Source of the DNA: Luteimonas suaedae
Lineage (GTDB): Bacteria; Pseudomonadota; Gammaproteobacteria; Xanthomonadales; Xanthomonadaceae
Assembly (NCBI RefSeq): GCF_008312895.1
Contig: NZ_VSSP01000011.1
Span: 1 to 64,000, forward strand
Direction of reading: 5' to 3'
Length of the DNA stretch: 64,000 nucleotides
This document shows, piece by piece, positions 44,897 to 53,856 of the stretch. Under the pieces are notes generated by a model. The model saw only the letters and a list, made by a program, of their open reading frames with translations. It had not been told where the DNA came from and ran no database searches. Numbering within the stretch: position 1 is the first letter of the stretch; each line of letters begins with the position of its first letter. The position numbers and the translations under genes are program-made.

Positions 44897-46071
44897 GCCG
44901 GCGCCGGCGCAGCGATGTGGTCGTGGTCGGCGGCGGCGTGGTCGGCGCCGCCTGTGCGCTGGCGCTGGCGCGGCTGGAGCTGACGGTCGAACTGGTCGAG
45001 GCGGCCGCGCCGCCGGCGTGGTCCGCGGATCGCCCCGACCTGCGGGTGTACGCATTCGCGCCCGACAATGCGGCGTTGCTGGACGCGCTCGATGTCTGGC
45101 GTGGTGTCCGCGAGAGCCGCGCGCAGCCGTACCGCCGCATGCGCGTGCGCGATGCCGGCGGTGGCGACGAGCTGGTGTTCGATGCCGATGCCCTGGGGCG
45201 CGAGGTGCTCGGCTGGATCGTCGAGCACGGTCTGTTGGTCGACCGGCTGTGGGCGGCGTTGCCGCAGGCGGACGTGCACGTGCGCTGTCCGACGCGGGTG
45301 CAGGCGCTGGAGCAGGACGATGACGGCGTGATCCTGCGCCTGGACGACGGAGGCCGTATCGCCGCCCGGCTGGCGATCGCCGCCGACGGCGCCGAATCCA
45401 CGCTGCGCCAACTCGCCGGGATCGGCGTCACCACGCACGACTACGGCCAGCGCGGGCTGGTCGCCTATGTCGCCACCGAACACACGCACGAGGACACTGC
45501 ATGGCAGCGCTTCCTGCCCGGCGGACCGCTGGCGTTCCTGCCGTGCGCGGACGGCAGCAGTTCAATCGTCTGGACGCTGCCCGCCGCCGAGGCAACGTCC
45601 CTGCTTGCGCTCGACGATGACGCCTTCGGCGCGGCCGTCACCAACGCCTTCGATGCGCGCCTGGGCGCGGTGCGGCCGCTGTCGAAGCGGGTGGCGTTCC
45701 CGCTGCGGCGTCAGCTGAGCGAGCGCGAGGTCGAGGGTCGCGTGCTGGTGCTGGGCGATGCGGCGCACGTGGTGCACCCGCTGGCGGGCCAAGGCGTGAA
45801 CCTCGGCCTGCGCGACGTGACGGCGTTGCGCGATACGGTGGCCCGGGCGCAGCGTCGCGACAGCGACTGGACCGCGCCGCAGCAGCTGCAACGTTGGGCA
45901 CGTCGGCGCCACAGTGAGAATTCGGTCGCCGCATGGAGCTTCGACGGCATCAACCGGGTGTTCTCGAACGACGCGCTGCTGCCGACACTGCTGCGCGGGC
46001 CGCTGCTCGGCGCGGCCGGGCGGATGCCGCCGCTGGTCGCCGCGCTGTGGCGCCGCGCCGCCGGCGGCTGA
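44893..46071 (+). CDS. FAD-dependent ubiquinone-biosynthesis hydroxylase (UbiI/UbiF/VisC family)
   Basis: The second ring hydroxylase of the pathway, 392 residues. Seen: SDVVVVGGGVVGAACALALA, RVYAFAPDNAALLDAL, FDADALGREVLGWIVEHGLL, IAADGAESTLRQLAGIG, GDAAHVVHPLAGQGVNLGLR and FSNDALLPTLLRGPLLG. Whether it acts at C1 or C5/C6 of the ring cannot be settled from sequence alone. Coupled to ubiH by a four-base overlap. Confidence 0.9.
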   Translation: MSRRRRSDVVVVGGGVVGAACALALARLELTVELVEAAAPPAWSADRPDLRVYAFAPDNAALLDALDVWRGVRESRAQPYRRMRVRDAGGGDELVFDADALGREVLGWIVEHGLLVDRLWAALPQADVHVRCPTRVQALEQDDDGVILRLDDGGRIAARLAIAADGAESTLRQLAGIGVTTHDYGQRGLVAYVATEHTHEDTAWQRFLPGGPLAFLPCADGSSSIVWTLPAAEATSLLALDDDAFGAAVTNAFDARLGAVRPLSKRVAFPLRRQLSEREVEGRVLVLGDAAHVVHPLAGQGVNLGLRDVTALRDTVARAQRRDSDWTAPQQLQRWARRRHSENSVAAWSFDGINRVFSNDALLPTLLRGPLLGAAGRMPPLVAALWRRAAGG

Positions 46072-46139
46072 CAAGGAGCTGCGCCGAGGTTGTCCACGGA
46101 TCCTGGGCTGTATCGCCGCCTACCCGTTCCACACCCGTT

Positions 46140-46475
46140 GTTCTTGTAGGAGGGGCTTCAGCCCCGACCCCGAGAAAACCAGCGGAGCGCGAAAAAGACA
46201 CACACACAGCTTCCGACCGGTACCGCGCACTTCCTGTTTCCTCGCCGCGATCTTCGCCAGGTCGGGGCTTCAGCATGAGGTTTCCCCACATTTCTCGCAG
46301 CCTATCTTCCCCCTTTGAAAAAGGGGGATTGAGGGGGATTTGCTGTTGCTGTTGCTGGGTCGGGCACCGAGCAAATCCCCCAACCCCCCTTTTTCAAAAG
46401 GGGGAAGCAGCCAAGCCGTTGAATCGATTGCAGGAAAACAGGGGAAACCTCAGGCTGAAGCCCCTCCTACAGAGG
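46140..46475. repeat. Nested repeat: REP arms enclosing an inverted C-rich repeat pair
   Basis: TGTAGGAGGGGCTTCAGCCC starts near 46145; a partial arm GGTCGGGGCTTCAGCATGAG with GTTTCCCC is at about 46258-46286; and its partner (GGGGAAACCTCAGGCTGAAG, CCCCTCCTAC) at about 46441-46471. Between the last two lies an inverted pair of the AAATCCCC/CCCTTTGAAAAAGGGGG family (46308-46342 and 46371-46406). This explains most of the 433 bases between the ubiquinone gene and the EF-hand gene; no gene is seen. Confidence 0.75.
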
Positions 46476-46504
46476 TAGGCGAAGAGGGTGGATGTCGATG
46501 CGCC

Positions 46505-47029
46505 CTAGCGGGTCCAGCCAGACAGTTCCTCCTGGCTCAGGCGACCGTCGCGGTTGCTGTCGGTGGCGTCGAACTCGGCGCTGAGGCTTGCGTTGGCGCG
46601 CGCTTCGCTGCGGCTGAGATGGCCGTCGCTGTTGCTGTCGAGGGCGGCGAAATCGATCCGGTACTGGCCGACCACCGAGTTCGGCAGTTGCGAGTTGACC
46701 CGCACTTCCTGGCCGTTCTGCATGATCACCGCGGTCCCGGTGTCGGTCGACGCCGGTGGCGCGGTCGGACTGGTCGGCGTGGTGGGTGTGGTGGGCGTGG
46801 CCGGCGTCGGTGCCGGCTGCGCGTTCGGATCGACCGGGACCGGCTGCGGCTGTGCGGGATCGACCGGCGTCTGCGGGGTGGTGTCTGTGACCGGGTCGAC
46901 CGGAGGTTCCGGCGTCGTCTGGGTGGCAGGGTCGGCGGTGGTCGGGGGCGTCATCGCATCCTGCGCAGGCGCCGCCAGCGGGGCGATGGCGAGCAGGGCG
47001 ATCGTGAGGGCTTGGTTCCGATACGACAT
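46505..47029 (-). CDS. Exported EF-hand protein
   Basis: 174 residues: signal peptide (ALTIALLAIAPLAAPAQ), a long Pro/Thr/Asp-rich linker (residues about 25-95), then two calcium-binding loops, DSNSDGHLSRSE and DSNRDGRLSQEE, each with acidic ligands at 1, 3, 5 and 12. It probably binds calcium outside the cytoplasm. The linker is low complexity, with repeats such as TPTTPTTPT. Function unknown. A repeat-rich zone lies downstream. Confidence 0.88.
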   Translation of the reverse strand: MSYRNQALTIALLAIAPLAAPAQDAMTPPTTADPATQTTPEPPVDPVTDTTPQTPVDPAQPQPVPVDPNAQPAPTPATPTTPTTPTSPTAPPASTDTGTAVIMQNGQEVRVNSQLPNSVVGQYRIDFAALDSNSDGHLSRSEARANASLSAEFDATDSNRDGRLSQEELSGWTR

Positions 47030-47141
47030 GGGAGTTCTCCTCCGATGCTACGGTGTGAAAGCCGGATGAAGAACGTTTCATCGGCGTTCGACCGGAACCG
47101 TATCCCGCTCGCCATGAACGGGATTTGAAATTCTGCCGCGT

Positions 47142-48200
47142 TCAGGCCGCTGCCGCGAATACGGTGATCTCCTCACGGTCGTGGTACAGCTGCCGTGCAC
47201 GAATCGTCAGCGGCCGCCCCGCCTGATCCGCGAACAGATCCAGGCAGTCGCGCGCTTCCTGCCAGCGCTTCTTCATCGGCAGTTTCAGGTTGAACACTGC
47301 ATGACGGCACCACTCCTCGCGGAACCAGGTGGCCATGCGTTCGGCGACGCGGCGCGGCTGCTCGACCATGTCGCAAACCATCCAGTCGAGCGTGCGCTCG
47401 GGCGACCAGCGAAAGCCGTCGGCCTGCAGGTGCTCGACCAGGCCGGTGTCGAGCAGCTGCGGCTGCAGCGGGCCGTTGTCGATCGCGGCCACGCGCATGT
47501 GGTGCCGGGTCAGCACCCAGGTCCAGCCGCCGGGCGCCGCCCCCAGGTCGGCCGCCTGCATGCCCGGCTTGAGCCAGGCATCGCGTTCGCGTTCGCTCAG
47601 CAGCGCCAGCAGTGCTTCCTCCAGCTTCAGCGCCGACCGCGAGGGCGCGCCTGAGAGCAGTTTCAGCCGCGGGATGCCGAGCGGCCAGGGGGCGCTGTCC
47701 TCGACCCGGCTGCGGCCGAGCAGGGCACGATCGCCGGCGACGAAGCACACGTGCAGCCGCGACAGCCGCGGATCGGGCTGCATGGTGAGAAAGCCGCGCT
47801 GCCGCAGGACCGGGCGCAGCGCGTTGCCGAAGCTGCGCGCCAGCCCGGACAGCGGCTTGCCGGCATCCGAGTCCGGGTGCTCCATCCACAACTCGCCGTA
47901 GCGGCCGCGGCCTTCCAGCGCGGCCAGCAGGGGGGTGATGCGGTCGCGTGGATCGAGCCCCTCCAGTTCGGCGATCAGCACCGTCTTTTGCCGCGCGAAC
48001 ACCAACTGCCGCCATGGCAGCGCCTGCGACAGCGCGTCGGCGTCGTCGGCGTGGAACACATCGCCATGGAGCAGCACGTAGCCGTCGTCGCGGCCGGCGC
48101 GGGCGTAGCCGGCGATGCCCGCCAGCGCCGCGCGCTCGGTGAGTTCGGCCGCCAGTTCCGGTTCGAAGCCGGCGCGGCAATAGCACAGCAGGCCTGTCAT
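47142..48200 (-). CDS. rlmM: 23S rRNA (cytidine(2498)-2'-O)-methyltransferase
   Basis: Methylates C2498 of 23S rRNA (352 residues). A THUMP-like N-terminal part opens MTGLLCYCRAGFEPELAAEL. The Rossmann methyltransferase part has LKPGMQAADLGAAPGGWTWV (motif I), IDNGPLQPQLL, DWMVCDMVEQPRRVAERMAT and FNLKLPMKKRWQEARDCL, the last carrying a catalytic Lys. The repeat at 48204-48282 begins three bases upstream of the start. Confidence 0.95.
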   Translation of the reverse strand: MTGLLCYCRAGFEPELAAELTERAALAGIAGYARAGRDDGYVLLHGDVFHADDADALSQALPWRQLVFARQKTVLIAELEGLDPRDRITPLLAALEGRGRYGELWMEHPDSDAGKPLSGLARSFGNALRPVLRQRGFLTMQPDPRLSRLHVCFVAGDRALLGRSRVEDSAPWPLGIPRLKLLSGAPSRSALKLEEALLALLSERERDAWLKPGMQAADLGAAPGGWTWVLTRHHMRVAAIDNGPLQPQLLDTGLVEHLQADGFRWSPERTLDWMVCDMVEQPRRVAERMATWFREEWCRHAVFNLKLPMKKRWQEARDCLDLFADQAGRPLTIRARQLYHDREEITVFAAAA

Positions 48201-48203
48201 GGC

Positions 48204-48282
48204 GAGAAATGAGTGAAGAGGAACGAGAAACGAGGAGTGTGCCCGCTCTTGTTCGTTCCCCGTTTTTCTTTGTGCGTTCCCT
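48204..48282. repeat. Inverted repeat of the 'GAGTGA..GAGAAACGAG' type, copy 2
   Basis: GAAATGAGTGAAGAGGAACG with AGAAACGAGGAGTGTG (48205-48241) faces a diverged reverse copy (CTTGTTCGTTCCCCGTTTTT, 48246-48272). Related to the element at 25362-25438. It occupies the whole rlmM-deaminase gap and leaves no clear ribosome-binding site for rlmM. Confidence 0.65.
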
Positions 48283-48285
48283 TCA

Positions 48286-48879
48286 TCAGTACCGCTCTCC
48301 GTTGATGTCGCTGTAGACCCGCAGCACTTCGCAGGCGGCGTCCCGATGCAGGTCGCGCACGACGGCGATGCCGCGGCGCTCCAGTTCCCCGACCCAGTCG
48401 GCCGGCAGCGGGCCCTCGTCGAACTCGGTCAGCGCCATCACGTCCTCGGCGCGGGCGCCGATCAGCAGCCGGTCGACGCCGGCCCAGACGGTGGCGCCGT
48501 AGCACTGGCAGCACGGCTGCGCGGAGGTCGCCAGGGTGTAGGGCCCGACCGGCCGGTCGCGGTCGTCGCGGTTCAGGCGCGCGCGCTGCAGCCGCTGCTG
48601 CGCCAGCATGCAGGCCATGGTCTCGGCGTGCGCCACCGAGCAGTGCTGCGGCAGCACCCGATTGACGCCGACCGCGACGATGCGGTCGTCCGGGCCGAAC
48701 ACCGCGGCGCCGAACGGTCCACCGCTGCCGGCCTCCACATTGCGCCGCGACAACTCGACGGCCAATGCCACCTTGTCGGCGTCGCCGGGCGCCGGGGCGT
48801 CCGGATCCACCATCTCATGTACCCACGCCGGCAGGCTGAGCTGCAGCTGCAGCTGCAGCTGCAGCTGCGCATGCAGCAT
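48286..48879 (-). CDS. Nucleoside/cytosine deaminase family protein
   Basis: 197 residues of the CDA fold with zinc ligands in SVAHAETMACMLAQQRLQRA (His-Ala-Glu) and SAQPCCQCYGATVW (Pro-Cys-x-x-Cys). The length and the LSRRNVEAGSGGPFGAAVFG segment resemble guanine-deaminase-like or tRNA adenosine deaminase-like members; the substrate is unclear. The N-terminus (MLHAQLQLQLQLQLSLPAW) is encoded by a hexanucleotide microsatellite. The start forms a TGATG junction with the lipoprotein gene, which fixes the start codon. Confidence 0.82.
   Translation of the reverse strand: MLHAQLQLQLQLQLSLPAWVHEMVDPDAPAPGDADKVALAVELSRRNVEAGSGGPFGAAVFGPDDRIVAVGVNRVLPQHCSVAHAETMACMLAQQRLQRARLNRDDRDRPVGPYTLATSAQPCCQCYGATVWAGVDRLLIGARAEDVMALTEFDEGPLPADWVGELERRGIAVVRDLHRDAACEVLRVYSDINGERY
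48839..48868. repeat. Hexanucleotide microsatellite (AGCTGC)n
   Basis: About five tandem AGCTGC units encode alternating Leu-Gln at residues 5-14 of the deaminase. The unit is a multiple of three, so copy change would not shift the frame. Confidence 0.8.
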
Positions 48880-49259
48880 CACTCGAGCGGTGCCTGCAAG
48901 GACTGCCGCACCGCCTCGCAGCGGTCCTGCACGCAGCTGCAGGCGGAGATCTCGCGGAAGCCGCAGGTCGAGGCCATGCCGGTCTCGGTGCAGCGCGCGC
49001 GCACCGCCTCGGGATCCGGCTGCGCCTCGCGGTTGACGCAGGCGGGGAAGTAGCCGCAGCAGTTGCCGACGTTCTTGACCGCACAGTCGCTGTCGGTGCG
49101 GCAACTGCGGTCGAGCTGCAGCGGATCGCCGCCGGCGCTACCCGCCGTTTCCGGCACGGGGACGGATGCGGTCTGGCCGGTCGCCGGTGGCGCTGCGCAG
49201 GCGGCGAGCGCCAGCGCCAGCAGCCAGGTGCACAGGATGGGGATCGGTTGCATGCGCAT
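48879..49259 (-). CDS. Cys-rich putative lipoprotein
   Basis: 126 residues. A lipobox (WLLALALAAC, Cys near residue 21) suggests lipid anchoring; a low-complexity segment follows, then a compact Cys-rich domain with about ten Cys: SCRTDSDCAVKNVGNCCGYF, PACVNREA, RCTETG, TCGFREISACSCVQDRCE. Such spacing suggests disulfide bonds in the periplasm. I do not recognise the family. It is translationally linked to the deaminase by TGATG, which is odd for a cytosolic/periplasmic pair, and starts 14 bases after glnS. Confidence 0.75.
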   Translation of the reverse strand: MRMQPIPILCTWLLALALAACAAPPATGQTASVPVPETAGSAGGDPLQLDRSCRTDSDCAVKNVGNCCGYFPACVNREAQPDPEAVRARCTETGMASTCGFREISACSCVQDRCEAVRQSLQAPLE

Positions 49260-49273
49260 GCTGCCCTCCGTTG

Positions 49274-51052
49274 TCAGGTTCGTGTGGCCCAGGTGTCGCG
49301 CAGCGTCACACTGCGGTTGAACACCGGTGCGTCCGCGGCGTGGTCGTGCCGGTCGGCGACGAAATAACCGAGCCGCTCGAACTGGAATCCCTGTTCGGCC
49401 TCCGCGTGCGCTGCGGCCGGCTCCAGGTAACCGCGGACGCTGCGGCGCGACTCCGGATTCAGGTGATCGCGATAGCCCAGGCCGTCGCGCTCGTCATCGG
49501 GGTCGGGTACCGAGAACAGGCGGTCGTAGAGCCGGATCTCGGCCGCGACCGCGTGCGCGGCGCTGACCCAGTGGACCGTGCCCTTGATCTTTCGGTTGGC
49601 GCCTTCCATGCCCGGGCGCGACTCCGGATCGAGCGTGCCGCGCAGCTCGACGATCTCACCCCCGGCATCCTTCACCACCTCGTCGCAGCGCACGATGCCG
49701 GCGCCGCGCAGCCGCACCTCGCCACCCGGTACCAGCCGCTTCCAGCCCTTCGGCGGGACCTCCGCGAAATCGTCGCGCTCGATCCAGAGCACGTTCGAGA
49801 AAGGCACCTCACGGGTTCCGAGCGATTCGTCTTTCGGGTGGTTGGCGAAGCGCAGGGTTTCGGCGTGGCCATCCGGCAGGTTGGTCAACACCAGCTTCAG
49901 CGGGTTGATCGCCGCCATCCGCCGCGGTGCGTGCGCGTCCAGGTGGTCGCGCAAGGCGCCTTCCAGCACCGAGAAATCGATCACCGAGTTCTGCTTGCTG
50001 ATGCCGAGCCGGTCGACGAACAAGCGCAGCGCCCCCGGGGTGTAGCCGCGCCGGCGCAGGCCCTGCAGGGTGTACATGCGCGGATCGTCCCAGCCGTCGA
50101 CCAGGCCATCGGCCACCAGCGCCGCCAGCTTGCGCTTGCTCATCACGGTGTAGTTGATGTTCAGGCGCGAGAACTCGATCTGGCGCGGCTTGCCGGCCTC
50201 GTTTGCCAGTCCCCTGGCCAGCAGCGGCGCCAGCAGGTCGGGCGAGCGGGCGAGGTCGACCCGGTCCACGCACCAGTCGTACAGCGGCCGATGGTCCTCG
50301 AACTCGAGCGTGCACAGCGAATGGGTGATGCCCTCGACCGCATCGCCGAGCGCATGGGCGAAGTCGTACATCGGGTAGATCGGCCAGGCGTCGCCGGTGT
50401 TCTGGTGCGTCGCACGCTTGATCCGGTACAACGCCGGGTCGCGCAGGTTGATGTTGCCGCTGGCCATGTCGATCTTCGCGCGCAGGGTACGGGCGCCATC
50501 GGCGAATTCGCCGGCGCGCATGCGCCGGAACAGGTCGAGGTTCTCTTCCACCGTGCGATCGCGGAACGGCGAGGCGCGACCGGGCTCGGTGAGCGAACCG
50601 CGGTACTCGCGCACCTGCTCGGCGTTGAGATCGCACACGAACGCGTCGCCCTGGCGGATCAGCTTCTCGGCGGCGAGGTAGTACACCTCGAAGTAGTCCG
50701 AGGCATGGCGCAGGCTGGCCCATTCGAAGCCGAGCCAGCGCACGTCGTCCTGGATCGCGCGTACGAACGCCGGATCCTCCTTGGCCGGATTGGTGTCGTC
50801 GAAGCGCAGGTTGCAGGTGCCGCCGAACTCCTCGGCAAGGCCGAAGTCCAGACAGATCGCCTTGGCATGGCCGATATGCAGATAACCATTGGGCTCGGGC
50901 GGAAAACGGGTGCGGACCGCGCGGTGCTTCCCGGCGGCGAGGTCGTCGCGAACGATCTGGCGGATGAAGTCCTGCTTGGCGCCCGCCGGCGGCGCGTCGC
51001 CGTGGCCGGGGGCGGAAAGGGGCGGAGGCGTGGACGTGGAAGGGGTGCTCAT
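49274..51052 (-). CDS. glnS: Glutaminyl-tRNA synthetase
   Basis: Class I aminoacyl-tRNA synthetase, 592 residues; E. coli GlnRS has about 554, and the N-terminal 25 residues here ([20 protein letters not shown]) account for part of the difference. HIGH motif in [40 protein letters not shown], and KMSKS-like [20 protein letters not shown]; the C-terminal anticodon-binding part includes [16 protein letters not shown]-like start ATG at 51052. It heads the minus-strand group glnS, lipoprotein, deaminase. Confidence 0.97.
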   Translation of the reverse strand: MSTPSTSTPPPLSAPGHGDAPPAGAKQDFIRQIVRDDLAAGKHRAVRTRFPPEPNGYLHIGHAKAICLDFGLAEEFGGTCNLRFDDTNPAKEDPAFVRAIQDDVRWLGFEWASLRHASDYFEVYYLAAEKLIRQGDAFVCDLNAEQVREYRGSLTEPGRASPFRDRTVEENLDLFRRMRAGEFADGARTLRAKIDMASGNINLRDPALYRIKRATHQNTGDAWPIYPMYDFAHALGDAVEGITHSLCTLEFEDHRPLYDWCVDRVDLARSPDLLAPLLARGLANEAGKPRQIEFSRLNINYTVMSKRKLAALVADGLVDGWDDPRMYTLQGLRRRGYTPGALRLFVDRLGISKQNSVIDFSVLEGALRDHLDAHAPRRMAAINPLKLVLTNLPDGHAETLRFANHPKDESLGTREVPFSNVLWIERDDFAEVPPKGWKRLVPGGEVRLRGAGIVRCDEVVKDAGGEIVELRGTLDPESRPGMEGANRKIKGTVHWVSAAHAVAAEIRLYDRLFSVPDPDDERDGLGYRDHLNPESRRSVRGYLEPAAAHAEAEQGFQFERLGYFVADRHDHAADAPVFNRSVTLRDTWATRT

Positions 51053-51225
51053 GTGCTGCGGAGGGCCAAAAACGACAGTGTAGGGCCTGCCGCCGGGCCG
51101 TGAGCCGGCGGCGGGAGCCGGGGCGGCGAGCCCAGCCGCTGCTTGGCGGTGCGTCCGGACAAATTGTGACGGTGTTATCGTTTTTATGGCATGCAATTTG
51201 CAACCGATCGAGGGAAGGGGGAGGC

Positions 51226-51285
51226 ATGCAGGCTATCGAACGATTCGCGCCACCCGCCTCTTGGGCCTGGGGGGCGGTGTGCTGA
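51226..51285 (+). CDS. Possible 19-residue leader ORF before the GGDEF gene
   Basis: ATG 51226 lies after a purine-rich stretch (GAGGGAAGGGGGAGGC) and encodes [19 protein letters not shown]. Its stop at 51283-51285 overlaps the GTG at 51279 proposed for the cyclase. This layout suits translational coupling, but it may be chance. Purely positional evidence. Confidence 0.25.
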   Translation: MQAIERFAPPASWAWGAVC

Positions 51286-53477
51286 GCCGGCCTGCCCGCC
51301 AGGTGCGCCGCCACGACGCCGTCTTCGCGGCCGGGCTCGCCGTGCTGTTGTGCCTGCTCGCGGCCGCGATCATCGGCGGCAGCGATGCCGGTGACCACCG
51401 CGCGGTCTCGGTCCCGCTGACGACCGTCGCGGCGGGCGCAGCCGGTGTCGACGCCGACGGAGCCCTGCGACATCCGGGCGGGCGCCTGCAGCAAAGCGCC
51501 GCGCGCCTTCGCTTCGAACTGCCGCCGCTACGGCCGGAAGACCAGAGCTGGACGGTCTGGATTCCGCGGGCGCCGGTCTCGACGCTGTGGCTGCAGGGCC
51601 GCGGCTGGCGCAGTCCACAGTCCGGGTTCTTCTCCGCGGGCGACGGCGAAGAAGGGGCATTGCCGGGCGGTTACCTGGTTCCGGTGCCCCGGGACTGGCA
51701 GGGCAGCGTGGAGCTGGACCTGTACATCGAAGGCGCCATCGCGACCGTGTTGCAACCGCGAGTGCTGCGCAGGGATGCCGCCATGCGGGTCGAGCGGCGC
51801 GCCGCAGCCATCGCCGCGGCCGTCTATGCCGCACTGTTCACGTTGTCGCTGCTGTCGCTGGCGCTGTATGCCGCCGCTCGCGACCGGACCTTCCTGTCGC
51901 TGTCGACCTGCACGATCCTGGCGCTGCTGATGCTGGCGGGGATCAACGGCCATCTCTACGGCATGCCCGGATTGCGCCTGCTCGCCGGCTGGCAGGCACA
52001 GGGGCTGTGGACGCTGTCGTTCCTGTTCCTGGCGTCGTGGATCAAGCTGGTGCAGCACTATGTCGGCGGCCACGAGTCCGGCACCGCCACGGCGCGGTCC
52101 ATGAATATCGCTGTGCTGGTCCTGGTGGCGGCCGCCGGGCTGTCCCTGCTCGATCTGCGCCTGTTCGATCCGGTGTTGCAGCCGCTGGTGGCGCTGGGCT
52201 GGGCCGCCGTCGGCCTGGGTAACCTGGCGCTGCTGGTCGGCGCCGGCCGGCGGCGGTTGGCGATGGCCGTGCCGCTCGGGATCGTGGTGCTGGCGACGCT
52301 GCTGCTGGCGCTGTTGCAGCATCTCGCCGACTTCGGGGTCGTGCCCGCGCTGGCGGCGACGCGCTACGGCTTCCAGTGCGCACTGGTCGTGCTGATGATC
52401 ATGTTCGCGGTGGGCCTGGTTGGCAGGATCAGCGAATACCGCGACCAGCGCGACTACGATCGGCTGGCTCGTGCGGACACCGAGCGGCGGATGCAGCGGG
52501 AGGCTGCGCGCACCGATCTGGTCAATTCGCTGCAGGCCAAGTTGCGGCAGCTGGCGCCGGGCGATATCGAGTGGACCGCGTTTCGGCTGCTGTTCGATCA
52601 TCTGCTGCCGCTGTTGCCGGTGGAGTCGATGGTGGCGGTGGCGCAAGGCTTCTACGGGCGCGAACTGCTGGTGACGCACCCGCATGCCCGCAAGGACGAA
52701 TTGTGGCTCGAGCTCGATCACCGCCTGCTCACGCTCAGGCGCCAGGCCGCCAACGGCATCGCGCTGCAGCAACCGGTGACGGCCCCGGGAAAGGTGGCGA
52801 TCGAGGCGATGATCCCGCTGCAGGTCCGCGCTCCCGGCTGGGGTGCGGTGCTGCTGCGACGCCGTGGCGCCGACGGCTTCACCAGCGACGAAATGGCGCT
52901 GGCGACGGAATTCGCGCGACTGGCCCAGATGCAGATCGAACAGGCGATCGCGGCGGTCAACCTGCGCCGCTCGGCCGAGCTCGACGCCCTGACGGGCAGC
53001 CTCAACCGGCGTTCGATCGACCAGTGGCTGGCGCGCTCGTTCATCGAGGCCGAACGCGATGGGCAGCCGCTATCGGTGCTGTTCGTCGACCTCGACCGGT
53101 TCAAGTCGGTCAACGACCGCTTCGGCCATGCCTGTGGCGACCACTGCCTGCGCGCGGCCGCCGTGGCCCTGCGCGGGGCCTTGGGCGAGGGCGACCTGTT
53201 CGGTCGCTACGGCGGCGAGGAGTTCATCGCGATCCTGCCGGGTCGCGGCGGCGCGGCGGCGCGGCAGGTGGGCGAAGCGCTGCGTGCGGCGGTCGAGCGG
53301 CTCGCGGTGGAGTGGGAGGGGCAGGCGCTGCGGCTGACGGTCAGCGTCGGTGTCGCGACGCGCCGCGACCGTGAACGCACGCCGGCGGCAACCATCGACC
53401 GTGCCGACAAGGCGCTTTATGCCGCCAAGCGCAGCGGGCGCAACTGCGTGCACGTGGCGCCGGCGGTGTTCAGTTGA
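51279..53477 (+). CDS. Membrane diguanylate cyclase (7TM-type sensor, GGDEF)
   Basis: Makes cyclic di-GMP. From GTG 51279 (732 residues) it starts with a membrane segment (about 13-33, VFAAGLAVLLCLLAAAIIGG), a periplasmic beta-rich domain (about 35-165; WIPRAPVSTLWLQGRGWRSP), seven or so TM helices (about 175-375), a coiled linker, a GAF-like segment, and a C-terminal GGDEF domain from about 570 (LDALTGSLNRRSIDQWLARS) with RYGGEEFIAILPG as active site. The inhibitory RxxD position reads GEGD, so product inhibition is likely absent. This layout fits 7TMR-DISM receptors. ATG 51186 is an alternative start but lacks an SD. Confidence 0.85.
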   Translation: MLSRPARQVRRHDAVFAAGLAVLLCLLAAAIIGGSDAGDHRAVSVPLTTVAAGAAGVDADGALRHPGGRLQQSAARLRFELPPLRPEDQSWTVWIPRAPVSTLWLQGRGWRSPQSGFFSAGDGEEGALPGGYLVPVPRDWQGSVELDLYIEGAIATVLQPRVLRRDAAMRVERRAAAIAAAVYAALFTLSLLSLALYAAARDRTFLSLSTCTILALLMLAGINGHLYGMPGLRLLAGWQAQGLWTLSFLFLASWIKLVQHYVGGHESGTATARSMNIAVLVLVAAAGLSLLDLRLFDPVLQPLVALGWAAVGLGNLALLVGAGRRRLAMAVPLGIVVLATLLLALLQHLADFGVVPALAATRYGFQCALVVLMIMFAVGLVGRISEYRDQRDYDRLARADTERRMQREAARTDLVNSLQAKLRQLAPGDIEWTAFRLLFDHLLPLLPVESMVAVAQGFYGRELLVTHPHARKDELWLELDHRLLTLRRQAANGIALQQPVTAPGKVAIEAMIPLQVRAPGWGAVLLRRRGADGFTSDEMALATEFARLAQMQIEQAIAAVNLRRSAELDALTGSLNRRSIDQWLARSFIEAERDGQPLSVLFVDLDRFKSVNDRFGHACGDHCLRAAAVALRGALGEGDLFGRYGGEEFIAILPGRGGAAARQVGEALRAAVERLAVEWEGQALRLTVSVGVATRRDRERTPAATIDRADKALYAAKRSGRNCVHVAPAVFS

Positions 53478-53816
53478 TTGGTGGAGGGAGTGGTGGGCGC
53501 CGGGTTGAGCGCTTCGGGTCGTGAGTTCCGGGGCGGAAAGGCGTGCACGAGCGTTGTTCGTGATGCCGGTGCAGCGTGAAGTCCTTCACGGCAACTGCAG
53601 GCTGGCGATCCATCTTGACGCAGCGGTGAGAGCCTGACGGACTCCTGCTCTTCATTTACACCGTATCGTCGATATGTGGCGAAGGGACGAGCGGCGGAAT
53701 GCGAAAGCTACAGAGGTCGCCGCCCGAACGCTCGATCACAAGTCGCATCGCGAAGCGGCATTGGATTGAATGAATGTTGGGTGATGATTGATTTAACAGA
53801 TACAGGTGATCAAAAC
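53478..53816. other. Gene-poor, lower-GC stretch after the cyclase
   Basis: No credible protein-coding gene is seen. The last 150 bases are noticeably A/T-richer than the flanks (ATTGGATTGAATGAATGTTG, GTGATGATTGATTTAACAG) and run into the strong terminator. The stretch may encode an untranslated RNA or be the cyclase 3' end. Confidence 0.4.
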
Positions 53817-53846
53817 GGAAGGGGCGTATTGCCCCTTCCTTTTTTT
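53817..53846 (+). terminator. Rho-independent terminator (T7 tract)
   Basis: GGAAGGGGC and GCCCCTTCC form a perfect 9-bp stem around GTATT, followed by seven T on the plus strand. On the minus strand the tail is GTTTTG, so it may also end the mini-protein transcript, whose stop is 10 bases away. The nearest plus-strand gene ends 340 bases upstream. Confidence 0.85.
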
Positions 53847-53856
53847 GCTGGGCTCA

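Noticed and set aside
46467..47081. A second frame overlapping the EF-hand gene
   Set aside because: It lacks a signal peptide and calcium loops; the 46505-47029 frame has both.
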